Positions 44,441 through 52,635 of a stretch of 64,000 bases of DNA are shown here, piece by piece. The DNA is from Sphingobacterium wenxiniae (GTDB lineage: Bacteria; Bacteroidota; Bacteroidia; Sphingobacteriales; Sphingobacteriaceae): positions 1-64,000 of the forward strand of contig NZ_FOZZ01000008.1 of the NCBI RefSeq assembly GCF_900116225.1, in the 5' to 3' direction. The position numbers and the translations under genes were made by a program. Below the pieces are notes generated by a model. That model saw only the letters and a program-made list of their open reading frames with translations. It did not search any database and was not told where the DNA came from. Each line of letters starts with the position of its first letter. Position 1 is the first letter of the stretch.

Positions 44441-45742
44441 ATGAATAAAAGCATTGCGTTAGATATACAAAATGTATCCAAACAATACCGTTTGGGTAAA
44501 GTAGGAACAGGGACTTTATCCCATGATTTAAACCGATGGTGGGCATCTATTCGTGGAAAGGAAGATCCCTATTTAAAAATTGGCGAGACCAACGACAGAA
44601 CTAAGAAAGGAAGTTCCGAGTATGTTTGGGCACTAAAAGACGTTGATTTTCAGATCGAGCAAGGGGATGCGGTTGGAATTATCGGCCGGAATGGTGCAGG
44701 AAAGTCAACCCTTTTAAAGTTGTTAAGCCGGGTAACAAAGCCAACTACTGGTTCAATTAAATATAAGGGACGTATAGCTTCGCTTCTGGAAGTGGGTACG
44801 GGTTTTCATCCCGAAATGACCGGACGCGAAAATATCTATCTGAATGGGGCTATATTAGGCATGACCAAAAAGGAGATTGCTCGTAAATTTGATGAAATAG
44901 TCGATTTTTCGGGAGTAGAACGCTATATTGATACGCCTGTAAAACGTTATTCCTCGGGAATGTATGTGCGTTTAGCGTTTGCGGTAGCGGCACATCTGGA
45001 GTCAGAGATTCTGATTGTAGATGAAGTATTGGCGGTAGGAGATGCTGAGTTCCAGAAGAAATGTTTAGGAAAGATGGGAGATGTCAGTAAAGGAGAAGGT
45101 AGGACTGTCCTGTTTGTATCCCACAATATGGGTTCTATAAAAGCTTTGTGTAGTAAAGGCCTCTTCATGGAAACAGGTACCGTAAAATATGCGGGAGATA
45201 TCGACTCATCTATACAATTGTATATGGAAAGTAATGCTGGTGATGCAATATTGAAAACTTCCTCTATATTTAACGATTTACCTGAAAAACCAATGGTGAT
45301 TAATCATGTTCAATTATTGAAAAATGGTCAACCTACAGATAGTCCCTTATTAGATTTTCATGATAAAATTGGTTTCGAAATCACGTTAAGTATAAAGGAA
45401 AAAGTTGCGAATAGGGGCATCGTTATTTATTGTAAAGATCAATTTGATACTATTATGCTGAATTTTGATATTTCAACTTTAGAAAATCTAATTCTCCATC
45501 GAGATTCGGGTGTTTATAAGATACGTGTAGAATACCCTGTGCCGTTCTTAAAACAGGGTACTTATACTTTTGATTTTGAAATTGGTCATTTTGGTTCAAC
45601 ACCAGATCAATATGAGAGGAATGGTATAGGAATTGATATTGATATTTTATCAAAACATATCCGTTATCAGGCAGCCGATAAAAAACGACCAGGCATTTTT
45701 AATATAGAACCGACATGGCAATATCTGAAAGCAAACCTATAA
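44441..45742 (+). CDS. wzt: ABC polysaccharide exporter, ATPase with C-terminal binding domain
   Basis: A 433-residue protein. Residues ~1-265 are the ATPase: Walker A GIIGRNGAGKSTLLKLLS, Q-loop region LLEVGTGFHPEMTGREN, signature RYSSGMYVRLAFA, Walker B ILIVDEVLAVGD and the switch His in FVSHNMG. Residues ~275-433 are a Wzt_C-like beta-sandwich, which in studied O-antigen exporters recognises the finished polymer end. By eye the DNA becomes markedly more AT-rich from about 45,230, exactly at the domain junction, so the gene looks like a mosaic. The 3' end overlaps the next gene by 28 bases. Confidence 0.93.
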   Translation: MNKSIALDIQNVSKQYRLGKVGTGTLSHDLNRWWASIRGKEDPYLKIGETNDRTKKGSSEYVWALKDVDFQIEQGDAVGIIGRNGAGKSTLLKLLSRVTKPTTGSIKYKGRIASLLEVGTGFHPEMTGRENIYLNGAILGMTKKEIARKFDEIVDFSGVERYIDTPVKRYSSGMYVRLAFAVAAHLESEILIVDEVLAVGDAEFQKKCLGKMGDVSKGEGRTVLFVSHNMGSIKALCSKGLFMETGTVKYAGDIDSSIQLYMESNAGDAILKTSSIFNDLPEKPMVINHVQLLKNGQPTDSPLLDFHDKIGFEITLSIKEKVANRGIVIYCKDQFDTIMLNFDISTLENLILHRDSGVYKIRVEYPVPFLKQGTYTFDFEIGHFGSTPDQYERNGIGIDIDILSKHIRYQAADKKRPGIFNIEPTWQYLKANL

Positions 45743-46452
45743 TTGTCGCATTAATTATAGGTAGAGGAAACAATACATTAAAAAACAAGAATATTCTACC
45801 TGTAATGGGCAGACCTTTATTGCAATGGGGAGGATTAGCAGCAAAATTTTCGAACTATATAGATTATTATTATGTGAGTTCAGATGATGATAAAATTCTT
45901 AAAGTTGGTGAAGAGATTGGCTTTAAAAGTATTAAGAGGCCTGATGAATTGGCTTTGCCAACTTCGCAAAGTTCAGATGCAGTTAAACATGCGTTAAATT
46001 TCATTGAAGGAGATATTGGAAAGATTGATATACTGATAGTTATTCACGCTAATGTAGGTACAATAACGACACAGATGCTTGATTCATGTATAGACCTATT
46101 GATGAATAATAACTATACATCAGTAATTCCAAGTCATTACAAATATGAGTATCACCCTAGGAGGGCAAAAAGAATAAATGCAGACGGGACTTTAGGTAAT
46201 TTTGTAGGAAGTGACACAGAATATATTTCTGCAAATAGACAGGAACTAGAACCTTGTGTTTTTTTTGACCATTCTTTTTGGGTTCTTGATGTTAAAAATG
46301 GAGTGAAATCCGAAAATGGACAATACCCTTGGCCAGTGATGGGAAATCGAATATTTCCCTTTATTACAGAAGGTTGTTTTGATGTACATGATTTGGATGA
46401 CCTCAAAAGAACAGAAGAATGGTTAATAGAAAATGGGGTACGTTATGAATAA
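45715..46452 (+). CDS. CMP-nonulosonate (sialic acid-type) cytidylyltransferase
   Basis: A 245-residue nucleotidyltransferase of the acylneuraminate cytidylyltransferase (NeuA/KdsB-like) family. The N-terminus VALIIGRGNNTLKNKNILPV corresponds to the usual IPARGGSKGIxxKN loop, followed by GRPLLQW, DYYYVSSDDDKIL, DVHDLDDL near the end and SSDAVKHAL. It probably makes a CMP-activated nonulosonic acid for the GT29 and GT42-like domains just downstream. It overlaps wzt and the phosphatase gene, suggesting translational coupling. Confidence 0.82.
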   Translation: MAISESKPIIVALIIGRGNNTLKNKNILPVMGRPLLQWGGLAAKFSNYIDYYYVSSDDDKILKVGEEIGFKSIKRPDELALPTSQSSDAVKHALNFIEGDIGKIDILIVIHANVGTITTQMLDSCIDLLMNNNYTSVIPSHYKYEYHPRRAKRINADGTLGNFVGSDTEYISANRQELEPCVFFDHSFWVLDVKNGVKSENGQYPWPVMGNRIFPFITEGCFDVHDLDDLKRTEEWLIENGVRYE

Positions 46453-47128
46453 AATAAGTTCTCGGGTAGAAGTAATAATTAGGCGAAATCTTGATGAGAT
46501 TTTGTCATTAAGAGATTCTAAGGTTTTAAAAGCAGACAACAGTTATGTGTCTAAGGGAGACCTACTATGTGAGCAACTCATAAAGGACTTTATAAAAACT
46601 GAAGCTCCGGAATATGCCTTAATTTCAGAAGAGTCACCAGAAGGGAATTTGGAAGCTCTTAATTCCGAAAAGTTAATTATTTTAGATCCAATAGATGGAA
46701 CCGAAAATTTTGTTTCGGGTTTAAAGGAATGGGGGGTTTCGTTTTGTGTTTACGAAAAGGGAAAATGCACAGAGGCGCTTTTAGCATTGCCGGAATTGGA
46801 TTTATATCTAAAGACTGGGGAAGAGGTAAAGCGTTTTGAATCCCGCATAGCTGGAATCTCATCAAGCCTAACAAAGGAGGATATTTTAAATTTAAAAGAC
46901 GGTTTTGAATATCGTATTATAGGTTGTTGCGTCTATAATATGTATAACGTCGTTACAGGATCCTATCACTCTTTTGAGAACCCCAAAGGAGCTAAGGTTT
47001 GGGATATTATTGCAGGGCTGAATTTAGCTTTAGACAATAATTTAAAAGTAAGTGTAAATAATAAAGAATATCATGGAGAATTGCTTAGACCAGATCAGAA
47101 ATATATTTTTAGAATCGAACAAAACTAA
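46445..47128 (+). CDS. Inositol-monophosphatase-family phosphatase
   Basis: A 227-residue member of the IMPase/FIG superfamily: ALISEES (metal Glu), ILDPIDGTENFVSG (the DPIDGT metal site, about residues 80-93) and KVWDIIAGLNLAL (the WDxxAG site near 186). All metal ligands appear intact, so it should be an active Mg-dependent sugar or polyol phosphatase. Between a CMP-sugar synthetase and a NeuB-like synthase, a role in removing phosphate from a nonulosonate 9-phosphate is plausible but inferred. The ATG at 46445 (8-base overlap) is preferred over 46433. Confidence 0.83.
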   Translation: MNKISSRVEVIIRRNLDEILSLRDSKVLKADNSYVSKGDLLCEQLIKDFIKTEAPEYALISEESPEGNLEALNSEKLIILDPIDGTENFVSGLKEWGVSFCVYEKGKCTEALLALPELDLYLKTGEEVKRFESRIAGISSSLTKEDILNLKDGFEYRIIGCCVYNMYNVVTGSYHSFENPKGAKVWDIIAGLNLALDNNLKVSVNNKEYHGELLRPDQKYIFRIEQN

Positions 47129-48641
47129 AATAGCTATTGTTGGTAAGGGAAATTCTATAAAAGATGTTTCTGTTGAAAAACTACAAGATGATTATTTTAT
47201 CATTACGCTAAATGACGCAGGGCTTAGCCTAAATGCTGATTTCACAGTCTTTTATAAAGCTGAACTATTATCAATTTATAAGAGGGATGGTTTTTCTTCA
47301 AAATATTATTTGGCTCCCGAAGACGTAAAATTACCTTCTTCTCAACACATTCCTGCCGAATATCATTCTTTTGATCAGGATGGGATAGAGCGTATTTATA
47401 CTTATTTTGCTTCATCCGAATTTTATATCTTGGATTTTACTTTATTATCGGCAATTAAATTAGCGATAGAGTTCCAAGCTGTAAAAGGTATCCTTACTGA
47501 AACTGCCTTCTTGGGCTTTGATTTTTATATGCCATCGGTTCAAGACAATGATTTGCATGGATTAGAATATAGAAACGCACATTTAAGAACACAGGAATCC
47601 CTTTTTGTGACTATTTTACAGCATATTCAAAAGCAATATCCTCTTTTGGAGCTACAGCATGTAGGAAACAAGAAATATAGCGCTTTGAGTGTAGAAGATT
47701 TTCAGAAAAGTTTATACCGCTATATAGAATCATATGCATTAAAAACCAATTCCACTCTTTATCAAGAATTGTTGGATGAACTGGATAGCTCTAATAAAGT
47801 TATAGTAGTAGCTGAATTTACGAACAATCATATCGGAGACCGTAACAGATTGCTAAAGATGATAGAGTTGGCGAAGGAAAGCGGGGCAGATATGATTAAG
47901 GTGCAGAAAAGAGATGTAGATACTTTTTATACAGAGGAAGAACTTAATGCTCCTTATAGTTCACCTTTTGGGAATACATTAAGAGATTACCGTAACGCAG
48001 TCGAGTTATCGGATGAGCTTTTTGATCTGTTAGATTTAGAATGTAGAAAACGGGATATTCCTTGGTTCGCATCAGTATTGGATTGGAATTCCTATCTTTA
48101 TATGCAGAAATTAGATTGCCCAATTATCAAATTACCTTCTACGATTTCGAATCACAAAAACTACTTGACTAAGGTAGCAGAAGATTTTAAAGGGGAGTTA
48201 GTTGTATCAACAGGTTTTACCGATGAGGATTATGAGAATTTTGTTTTAAATAATTTGGTGAGAGAAAACAAATTTTTCTTGTTACAATGCACATCTTCAT
48301 ACCCGACACCACCAGAGGGATGTCAAGTGAGTGTAGTGAGGCATTATGATGCGCTGCGAGAGAAGTATCCTAATATTGTCCCTGGGTACTCGTCGCATGA
48401 TCTAGGTAGCTTAGGTTGTATGATGGCAGTAGCTGCTGGGGCTAGGATGATTGAAAAGCATGTTAAGTTAGGGGATTTGGAGTGGGTGCATTTTGATAGT
48501 GTTGCAATTGATTTATATAATAGTAACTTTAAACAATTTGTGAGCGACATTCGTAGGGCGGAAATAATGTGTGGTAGTAAAGTGAAGCAAGTATATCAAT
48601 TTGAGCATCACAAGTATCAGGCAAATAATAAAGTGAATTAA
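47073..48641 (+). CDS. NeuB-type nonulosonate synthase fused to a sialyltransferase-like N-domain
   Basis: A 522-residue two-domain protein. Residues ~1-235: KIAIVGKGNSIKDVSVEKL near the N-terminus, LNDAGLSLNADFTVFY, and later TAFLGFDFYMPS resemble the nucleotide-sugar fold of GT42/DUF115-type sialyltransferases. Residues ~242-510: a NeuB TIM barrel (VVAEFTNNHIGDRNRLLKMI, GADMIKVQKRD, WFASVLDWN, IIKLPSTISN, STGFTD, YSSHDLG, KHVKLGDLEWVHFD). The C-terminal antifreeze-like (SAF) domain usual in NeuB is missing. Known NeuB enzymes condense PEP with ManNAc, or with mannose-6-P for Kdn. Overlap with the phosphatase gene is 56 bases. Confidence 0.82.
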   Translation: MENCLDQIRNIFLESNKTKIAIVGKGNSIKDVSVEKLQDDYFIITLNDAGLSLNADFTVFYKAELLSIYKRDGFSSKYYLAPEDVKLPSSQHIPAEYHSFDQDGIERIYTYFASSEFYILDFTLLSAIKLAIEFQAVKGILTETAFLGFDFYMPSVQDNDLHGLEYRNAHLRTQESLFVTILQHIQKQYPLLELQHVGNKKYSALSVEDFQKSLYRYIESYALKTNSTLYQELLDELDSSNKVIVVAEFTNNHIGDRNRLLKMIELAKESGADMIKVQKRDVDTFYTEEELNAPYSSPFGNTLRDYRNAVELSDELFDLLDLECRKRDIPWFASVLDWNSYLYMQKLDCPIIKLPSTISNHKNYLTKVAEDFKGELVVSTGFTDEDYENFVLNNLVRENKFFLLQCTSSYPTPPEGCQVSVVRHYDALREKYPNIVPGYSSHDLGSLGCMMAVAAGARMIEKHVKLGDLEWVHFDSVAIDLYNSNFKQFVSDIRRAEIMCGSKVKQVYQFEHHKYQANNKVN

Positions 48642-48643
48642 GT

Positions 48644-49414
48644 ATGATAAATAAAATTCTACGGAAGCTTTCCAACTTGAAGAAGAGGGTCGAAAATAGA
48701 TATAGTAACTATTTGTTTGAAAGGTATAAAAAGAAAGCTCTTATACCTTTCGACGAGAAGTGGTTTAAAGATAAGCGAGTGGCTATTGTTGGAGGCGCAG
48801 ATTCTGCTTTTAAAGATAAATTAGGTAATTATATCGACAATTATGATGTTGTTGTACGCATTAATAAGGGAGTTGATGTTATAGAGAGATACTCTGAATA
48901 TATAGGAAAAAGAACAGATATATTGTTTCATTCATTAGGTGAGGGACAGGATGAATTGAATGGGGGGAGTAAGTTTAATATTAAGCTTTGGAAAAAGATG
49001 TGTGTCGAGAAGATTATTTTTCCTTTTAATTCTAATGATAATAAGTATAACCATAATGTTCTCGTTAATTTTTTCAATAAGACGAAGGGAAGGGTGCGAA
49101 TATGCGAATTGGATTATGAGCAGTATCAAAAGATTAAAGAAGATTTGCAAGGCTATTCTCCAACAACCGGATTCGCTGCAATACATACCATATTAAATAG
49201 TCCATGTAAGGAAGTCTATATTACCGGTGTGACATTTTTTAAGACGCCCCATAATCCAGGCTATAGACAGGGGGATTTATCGCACTGGATTGATCATTTT
49301 AAAAAGTATAACAACCATTCTCCAGACTCAGAATTTTCATATTTCCTTAAGAAAAAATTAGAATGGGGAGGAAAACTAAAGGTTGATTCAACACTAAGTA
49401 AAATAATTAGTTAA
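48644..49414 (+). CDS. GT29-type sialyltransferase
   Basis: A 256-residue protein. Residues 46-76 match sialyl motif L (VAIVGGADSAF ... IDNYDVVVRINKG), residues ~169-200 match sialyl motif S (SPTTGFAAIHTIL ... EVYITGVTFF), and a His-rich turn (LSHWIDHFKKYNNHS, near 213) stands at motif VS. This is the ordered pattern of family GT29, best known from animals. It should transfer a CMP-activated nonulosonic acid to the growing chain. It starts 2 bases after the NeuB-fusion stop. Residues 1-40 are basic and helical and may bind the membrane. No signal peptide. Confidence 0.8.
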   Translation: MINKILRKLSNLKKRVENRYSNYLFERYKKKALIPFDEKWFKDKRVAIVGGADSAFKDKLGNYIDNYDVVVRINKGVDVIERYSEYIGKRTDILFHSLGEGQDELNGGSKFNIKLWKKMCVEKIIFPFNSNDNKYNHNVLVNFFNKTKGRVRICELDYEQYQKIKEDLQGYSPTTGFAAIHTILNSPCKEVYITGVTFFKTPHNPGYRQGDLSHWIDHFKKYNNHSPDSEFSYFLKKKLEWGGKLKVDSTLSKIIS

Positions 49415-49591
49415 AGTATTTGATCTTTCCGACCTAAGAAGATATATAATGATGATAACCCATAATAATATATTTGTAGCTCCTGTATATAGGAGAATGC
49501 TTAATGAATTGAAAAAAATCTAATAAAACCTTTTTTCTGCAACTAAAAATAGTTCTTTAGTGGAGGAAGGAGGTGTTGAGTTTAATAATGT

Positions 49592-50560
49592 ATGAATTCC
49601 ATGGTTCCCAAAGTTTCTGTTATCACACCAAACTATAATCATGCCCCTTATCTAAAAGAGCGCATTGATTCTGTTTTGAACCAAACGTATCAAGATATAG
49701 AAGTAATTATTTTGGATGATTGTTCTACTGACGGTAGCAGAGAAATAATTGAGGGATATAGGAATCACCCTCATGTTACTAATATTGTTTTTAATAAAAG
49801 TAATTCTGGATCCACTTTTAAACAATGGGAGAAAGGAATTGAATTGGCGCAAGGGGAATGGGTATGGATCGCTGAAAGCGACGACTGGTGTGAGTCTAAT
49901 TTCTTAGAAGAATTAATGTACCATATCGGAAGAAGTGAAGAGCAGCTCTCCATTGCATTCTGCCAATCTTATTATTATTATATGGAGACAGGTTTACTTC
50001 GAACACTAGAATTGCCCAGGAAACTTGTTCAGATAATATCAAAGGATTTCTTTATCCAAGAAAGGTTACTGCCCAATAATCTGATTATGAATGCTAGTAT
50101 GGCTATCTTTAAAAGAGAGTTATATTGGGAAGTGTCACCATATTATAAGGACTTTAGATTCTGTGGAGACTGGGTGTTCTGGGCGGAGTTGAGTCTATTG
50201 GGAGATGTGTTGGAATTGGGTAAACACCTTAATTATTTTAGGAAACATGGTCGAGACGTCACGGGGAAGGTAAATAAAAGTGGCTATAATTTTATTGAAG
50301 AGCTAAAGGCATTAACTTATTTTAAGAATGTGCTTCGTGCTCCTAAAGAGTATATCAATGAATCTCTGGTACAGCGGTATGACAAATTCCAAAAGAGAAA
50401 ATCCTCTTTGGAGGATCATGTTGTAGATGAGATACAAGCGAGTTTTGAAACTGTAATGGATGGTGGAATGTTGAAAGATATGCAAAATAGATATAGGAAC
50501 GAAAACCGATTTCGGAAGCTCAAAGGGCTGTTGAGTCGACTGAGAGGGATTGGGAGATGA
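49592..50560 (+). CDS. GT2 family glycosyltransferase
   Basis: A 322-residue GT-A enzyme. The N-terminal VSVITPNYNHAPYLKERIDS, DDCSTDGS and the metal motif region VWIAESDDWCESNFLEELM define GT2. No membrane helix is evident, so it is a cytoplasmic or membrane-associated transferase of the polymer. ATGs at 49592 and 49601 are both possible. The preceding 49415-49591 holds no real gene, only a 24-codon frame (49450) of doubtful value. Confidence 0.88.
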   Translation: MNSMVPKVSVITPNYNHAPYLKERIDSVLNQTYQDIEVIILDDCSTDGSREIIEGYRNHPHVTNIVFNKSNSGSTFKQWEKGIELAQGEWVWIAESDDWCESNFLEELMYHIGRSEEQLSIAFCQSYYYYMETGLLRTLELPRKLVQIISKDFFIQERLLPNNLIMNASMAIFKRELYWEVSPYYKDFRFCGDWVFWAELSLLGDVLELGKHLNYFRKHGRDVTGKVNKSGYNFIEELKALTYFKNVLRAPKEYINESLVQRYDKFQKRKSSLEDHVVDEIQASFETVMDGGMLKDMQNRYRNENRFRKLKGLLSRLRGIGR

Positions 50561-51585
50561 ACATGATGGGACAGCCCTTTTTCTCTATTGTAATTCCTGT
50601 ATATAATATCGAACAATATATCAAAAGGTGTATTGATAGTGTTTTGGAGCAGACTTTTGATGATTATGAATTGCTCATTGTGGATGATGAATCCAAAGAT
50701 AGTTCGATTTCATTGGTGGAAGAATATACCGACAAGAGAATTAAGATTTTATCCAAAGTAAATGGAGGGTTGAGTTCGGCAAGAAACTTTGGATTACATC
50801 ATAGTAAAGGGGCTTATGTGTGGTTTATTGATGGAGATGATTATGTCTGTGATAAGGAAGGGTTACAAAAAATTTATGATACAATAAAAAGTAAAACTGA
50901 CAGTCCAGATATTGTGGTTTTTAATAATGAGGTAATCTACGAGGGGGCTGAAAAAAAAGGGTGGATTAATGTGAACGCCCCTGAAGATACACCTCTTTTG
51001 TCAGGAGTTGAGTATGTGGAGAGATACGGTGTTGTGCCGATAAATGCTTGGACGCAGTGTTATCAAAGAGAGTTTTTTATAAAGAATGGCTTCTGCTTCA
51101 AAGAGGGGATATATTTTGAAGATATTTATATTAACCTGGATATTTATCAGGTTGTTAAGAATGTAGTGGGTATTAACGAGATATTGATACACTATTTTAA
51201 AAGGGAGGGGTCGATTATGACTTCGCGTTTCAATAAGCAACATCTCTCATCTGAAGTTCAAGTGTTGAATAAATTCAACTATATTCGGAATGAACAACTT
51301 TTGCCACAAGACTACCTTCTTCATCGCATGCAATATGAGTTTTTTTTTCTGAAAAAGATTTTCAAGGAACAAAATAATAAGGTATATGGTAAGGGCTTGC
51401 AAAAAAGTTTAAGAGGCATTTCAATCCCTGTAATTTCAACAGATAGTTTTGCCAATAGGATAGAGAAATTTATTTTTAAATATTTTCCTATATTTGTTTT
51501 GGAATACCAGTATTACTTTGAAAAAGTGTCTATATTAGAGGGGCGGGTAAAAGATAAGATAAGAAAATTTCAATTTTTCTCTTGA
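50557..51585 (+). CDS. GT2 family glycosyltransferase
   Basis: A 342-residue GT2 enzyme: FSIVIPVYNIEQYIKRCIDSV, DDESKDSS, NGGLSSARNFGL and the DxD region VWFIDGDDYVC. The C-terminal ~130 residues are helical and basic. It overlaps the previous gene by 4 bases (ATGA) and is therefore translationally coupled to it. The acceptor and donor are unknown. Confidence 0.9.
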   Translation: MNMMGQPFFSIVIPVYNIEQYIKRCIDSVLEQTFDDYELLIVDDESKDSSISLVEEYTDKRIKILSKVNGGLSSARNFGLHHSKGAYVWFIDGDDYVCDKEGLQKIYDTIKSKTDSPDIVVFNNEVIYEGAEKKGWINVNAPEDTPLLSGVEYVERYGVVPINAWTQCYQREFFIKNGFCFKEGIYFEDIYINLDIYQVVKNVVGINEILIHYFKREGSIMTSRFNKQHLSSEVQVLNKFNYIRNEQLLPQDYLLHRMQYEFFFLKKIFKEQNNKVYGKGLQKSLRGISIPVISTDSFANRIEKFIFKYFPIFVLEYQYYFEKVSILEGRVKDKIRKFQFFS

Positions 51586-51615
51586 TAAATACTGGGTATG
51601 ATAGGTCATTTATAC

Positions 51616-52635
51616 ATGAATATGAAGGTATTAATCACGAGTGAGTATGATAGTCCAAATTCGTATTTTTCAATGTTGGCAGACATTTTGCGCGAGCAGA
51701 CTGAATTTGCTTCGGAACCTCAAAACTTCTGGACGTCATCAGTGGATTATGATGTTGTTCATATTCAATGGCCAGAAGAGCTTTTTAAGTGGAGAAAAAT
51801 ATCTGAAGCAGATCTATTAAGACTGAATAAGCGCATCGCATACCTGAAAAATAGAGGGACTAAGTTGGTTGCAACCTTGCATAATAAAGCTCCCCATCGA
51901 AAAGGAGACTTAGATGAAAAGCTTTATAACATTGTATACAAACATGTTGATGCGGTTGTTCATTTGGGGAGTTATAGTCAGTCTTTTTATCCCAATGTGA
52001 TGAATGTCGTTATACCCCATCCGAATTACAATCCAGTTATTAAAGTTAATCCAGAGGATGAAAAACAAAAAGAATGCATAACGTATCTGTCATTTGGGAA
52101 AATACGTAGTGTAGAAGAAGAAAGGCAACTTATTGAAGCGTTCCTGCTTATGAAAGATGCTGACACGAAGTTGATAATTGTGAATTCTTTAGTCGGAGTC
52201 AATAAATATAGAATCCGTCAAGCGATAAAAAAAATAAAGTATCGGTTGTATTTGCGCTCTCTGAAGAGAAAAAATATAGTATTGATTACTCATAGACTTT
52301 CTGATGATGAAATAAATCATTACTTTAATGAATCTGATGTAGTCATAGTTCCGAGGGTAGACAGTCTTAATTCGGGGGTAGTTTTTATGGGGTTTAGTTT
52401 TGGTAAAGTAGTCGTTGGTCCTCGGATAGGAAATATAAAAGAATATTTAGATATAAATAGTAACCCTACTTTTGAGCCTCTAAATATTTTTTCTATTGAA
52501 AAAGCCTTACGAAAGGCTAAAGAGAGACGAGATATAGGGGCATTAAACAAAAAATATAGTGATGCTATTCTCGACATAAATTCTATTGCTAAGAGTCATT
52601 TGACTCTCTATAAAGAATTATTGACATATAGATAA
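51616..52635 (+). CDS. GT-B fold glycosyltransferase, degenerate EX7E motif
   Basis: A 339-residue protein with a GT4-like two-Rossmann layout: MKVLITSEYDSPNSYFS at the N-terminus, VVHIQWPEELFKW, LVATLHN, VVHLGSYSQSFYPN, then a second half with TYLSFGKIRSVEEERQL and SDVVIVPRVDSLNSGVVFMGFSFGK. Where GT4 enzymes have EGxxxxxxE, this one has DSLNSGVVFMG, so both Glu are replaced. It may use another catalytic arrangement or be inactive. The start is unsure: ATGs at 51598, 51616 and 51622. Confidence 0.78.
   Translation: MNMKVLITSEYDSPNSYFSMLADILREQTEFASEPQNFWTSSVDYDVVHIQWPEELFKWRKISEADLLRLNKRIAYLKNRGTKLVATLHNKAPHRKGDLDEKLYNIVYKHVDAVVHLGSYSQSFYPNVMNVVIPHPNYNPVIKVNPEDEKQKECITYLSFGKIRSVEEERQLIEAFLLMKDADTKLIIVNSLVGVNKYRIRQAIKKIKYRLYLRSLKRKNIVLITHRLSDDEINHYFNESDVVIVPRVDSLNSGVVFMGFSFGKVVVGPRIGNIKEYLDINSNPTFEPLNIFSIEKALRKAKERRDIGALNKKYSDAILDINSIAKSHLTLYKELLTYR

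Noticed and set aside
49450..49524. 24-codon frame before the first GT2
   Set aside because: Too short, no signal or family, in AT-rich spacer; chance is the simplest explanation.
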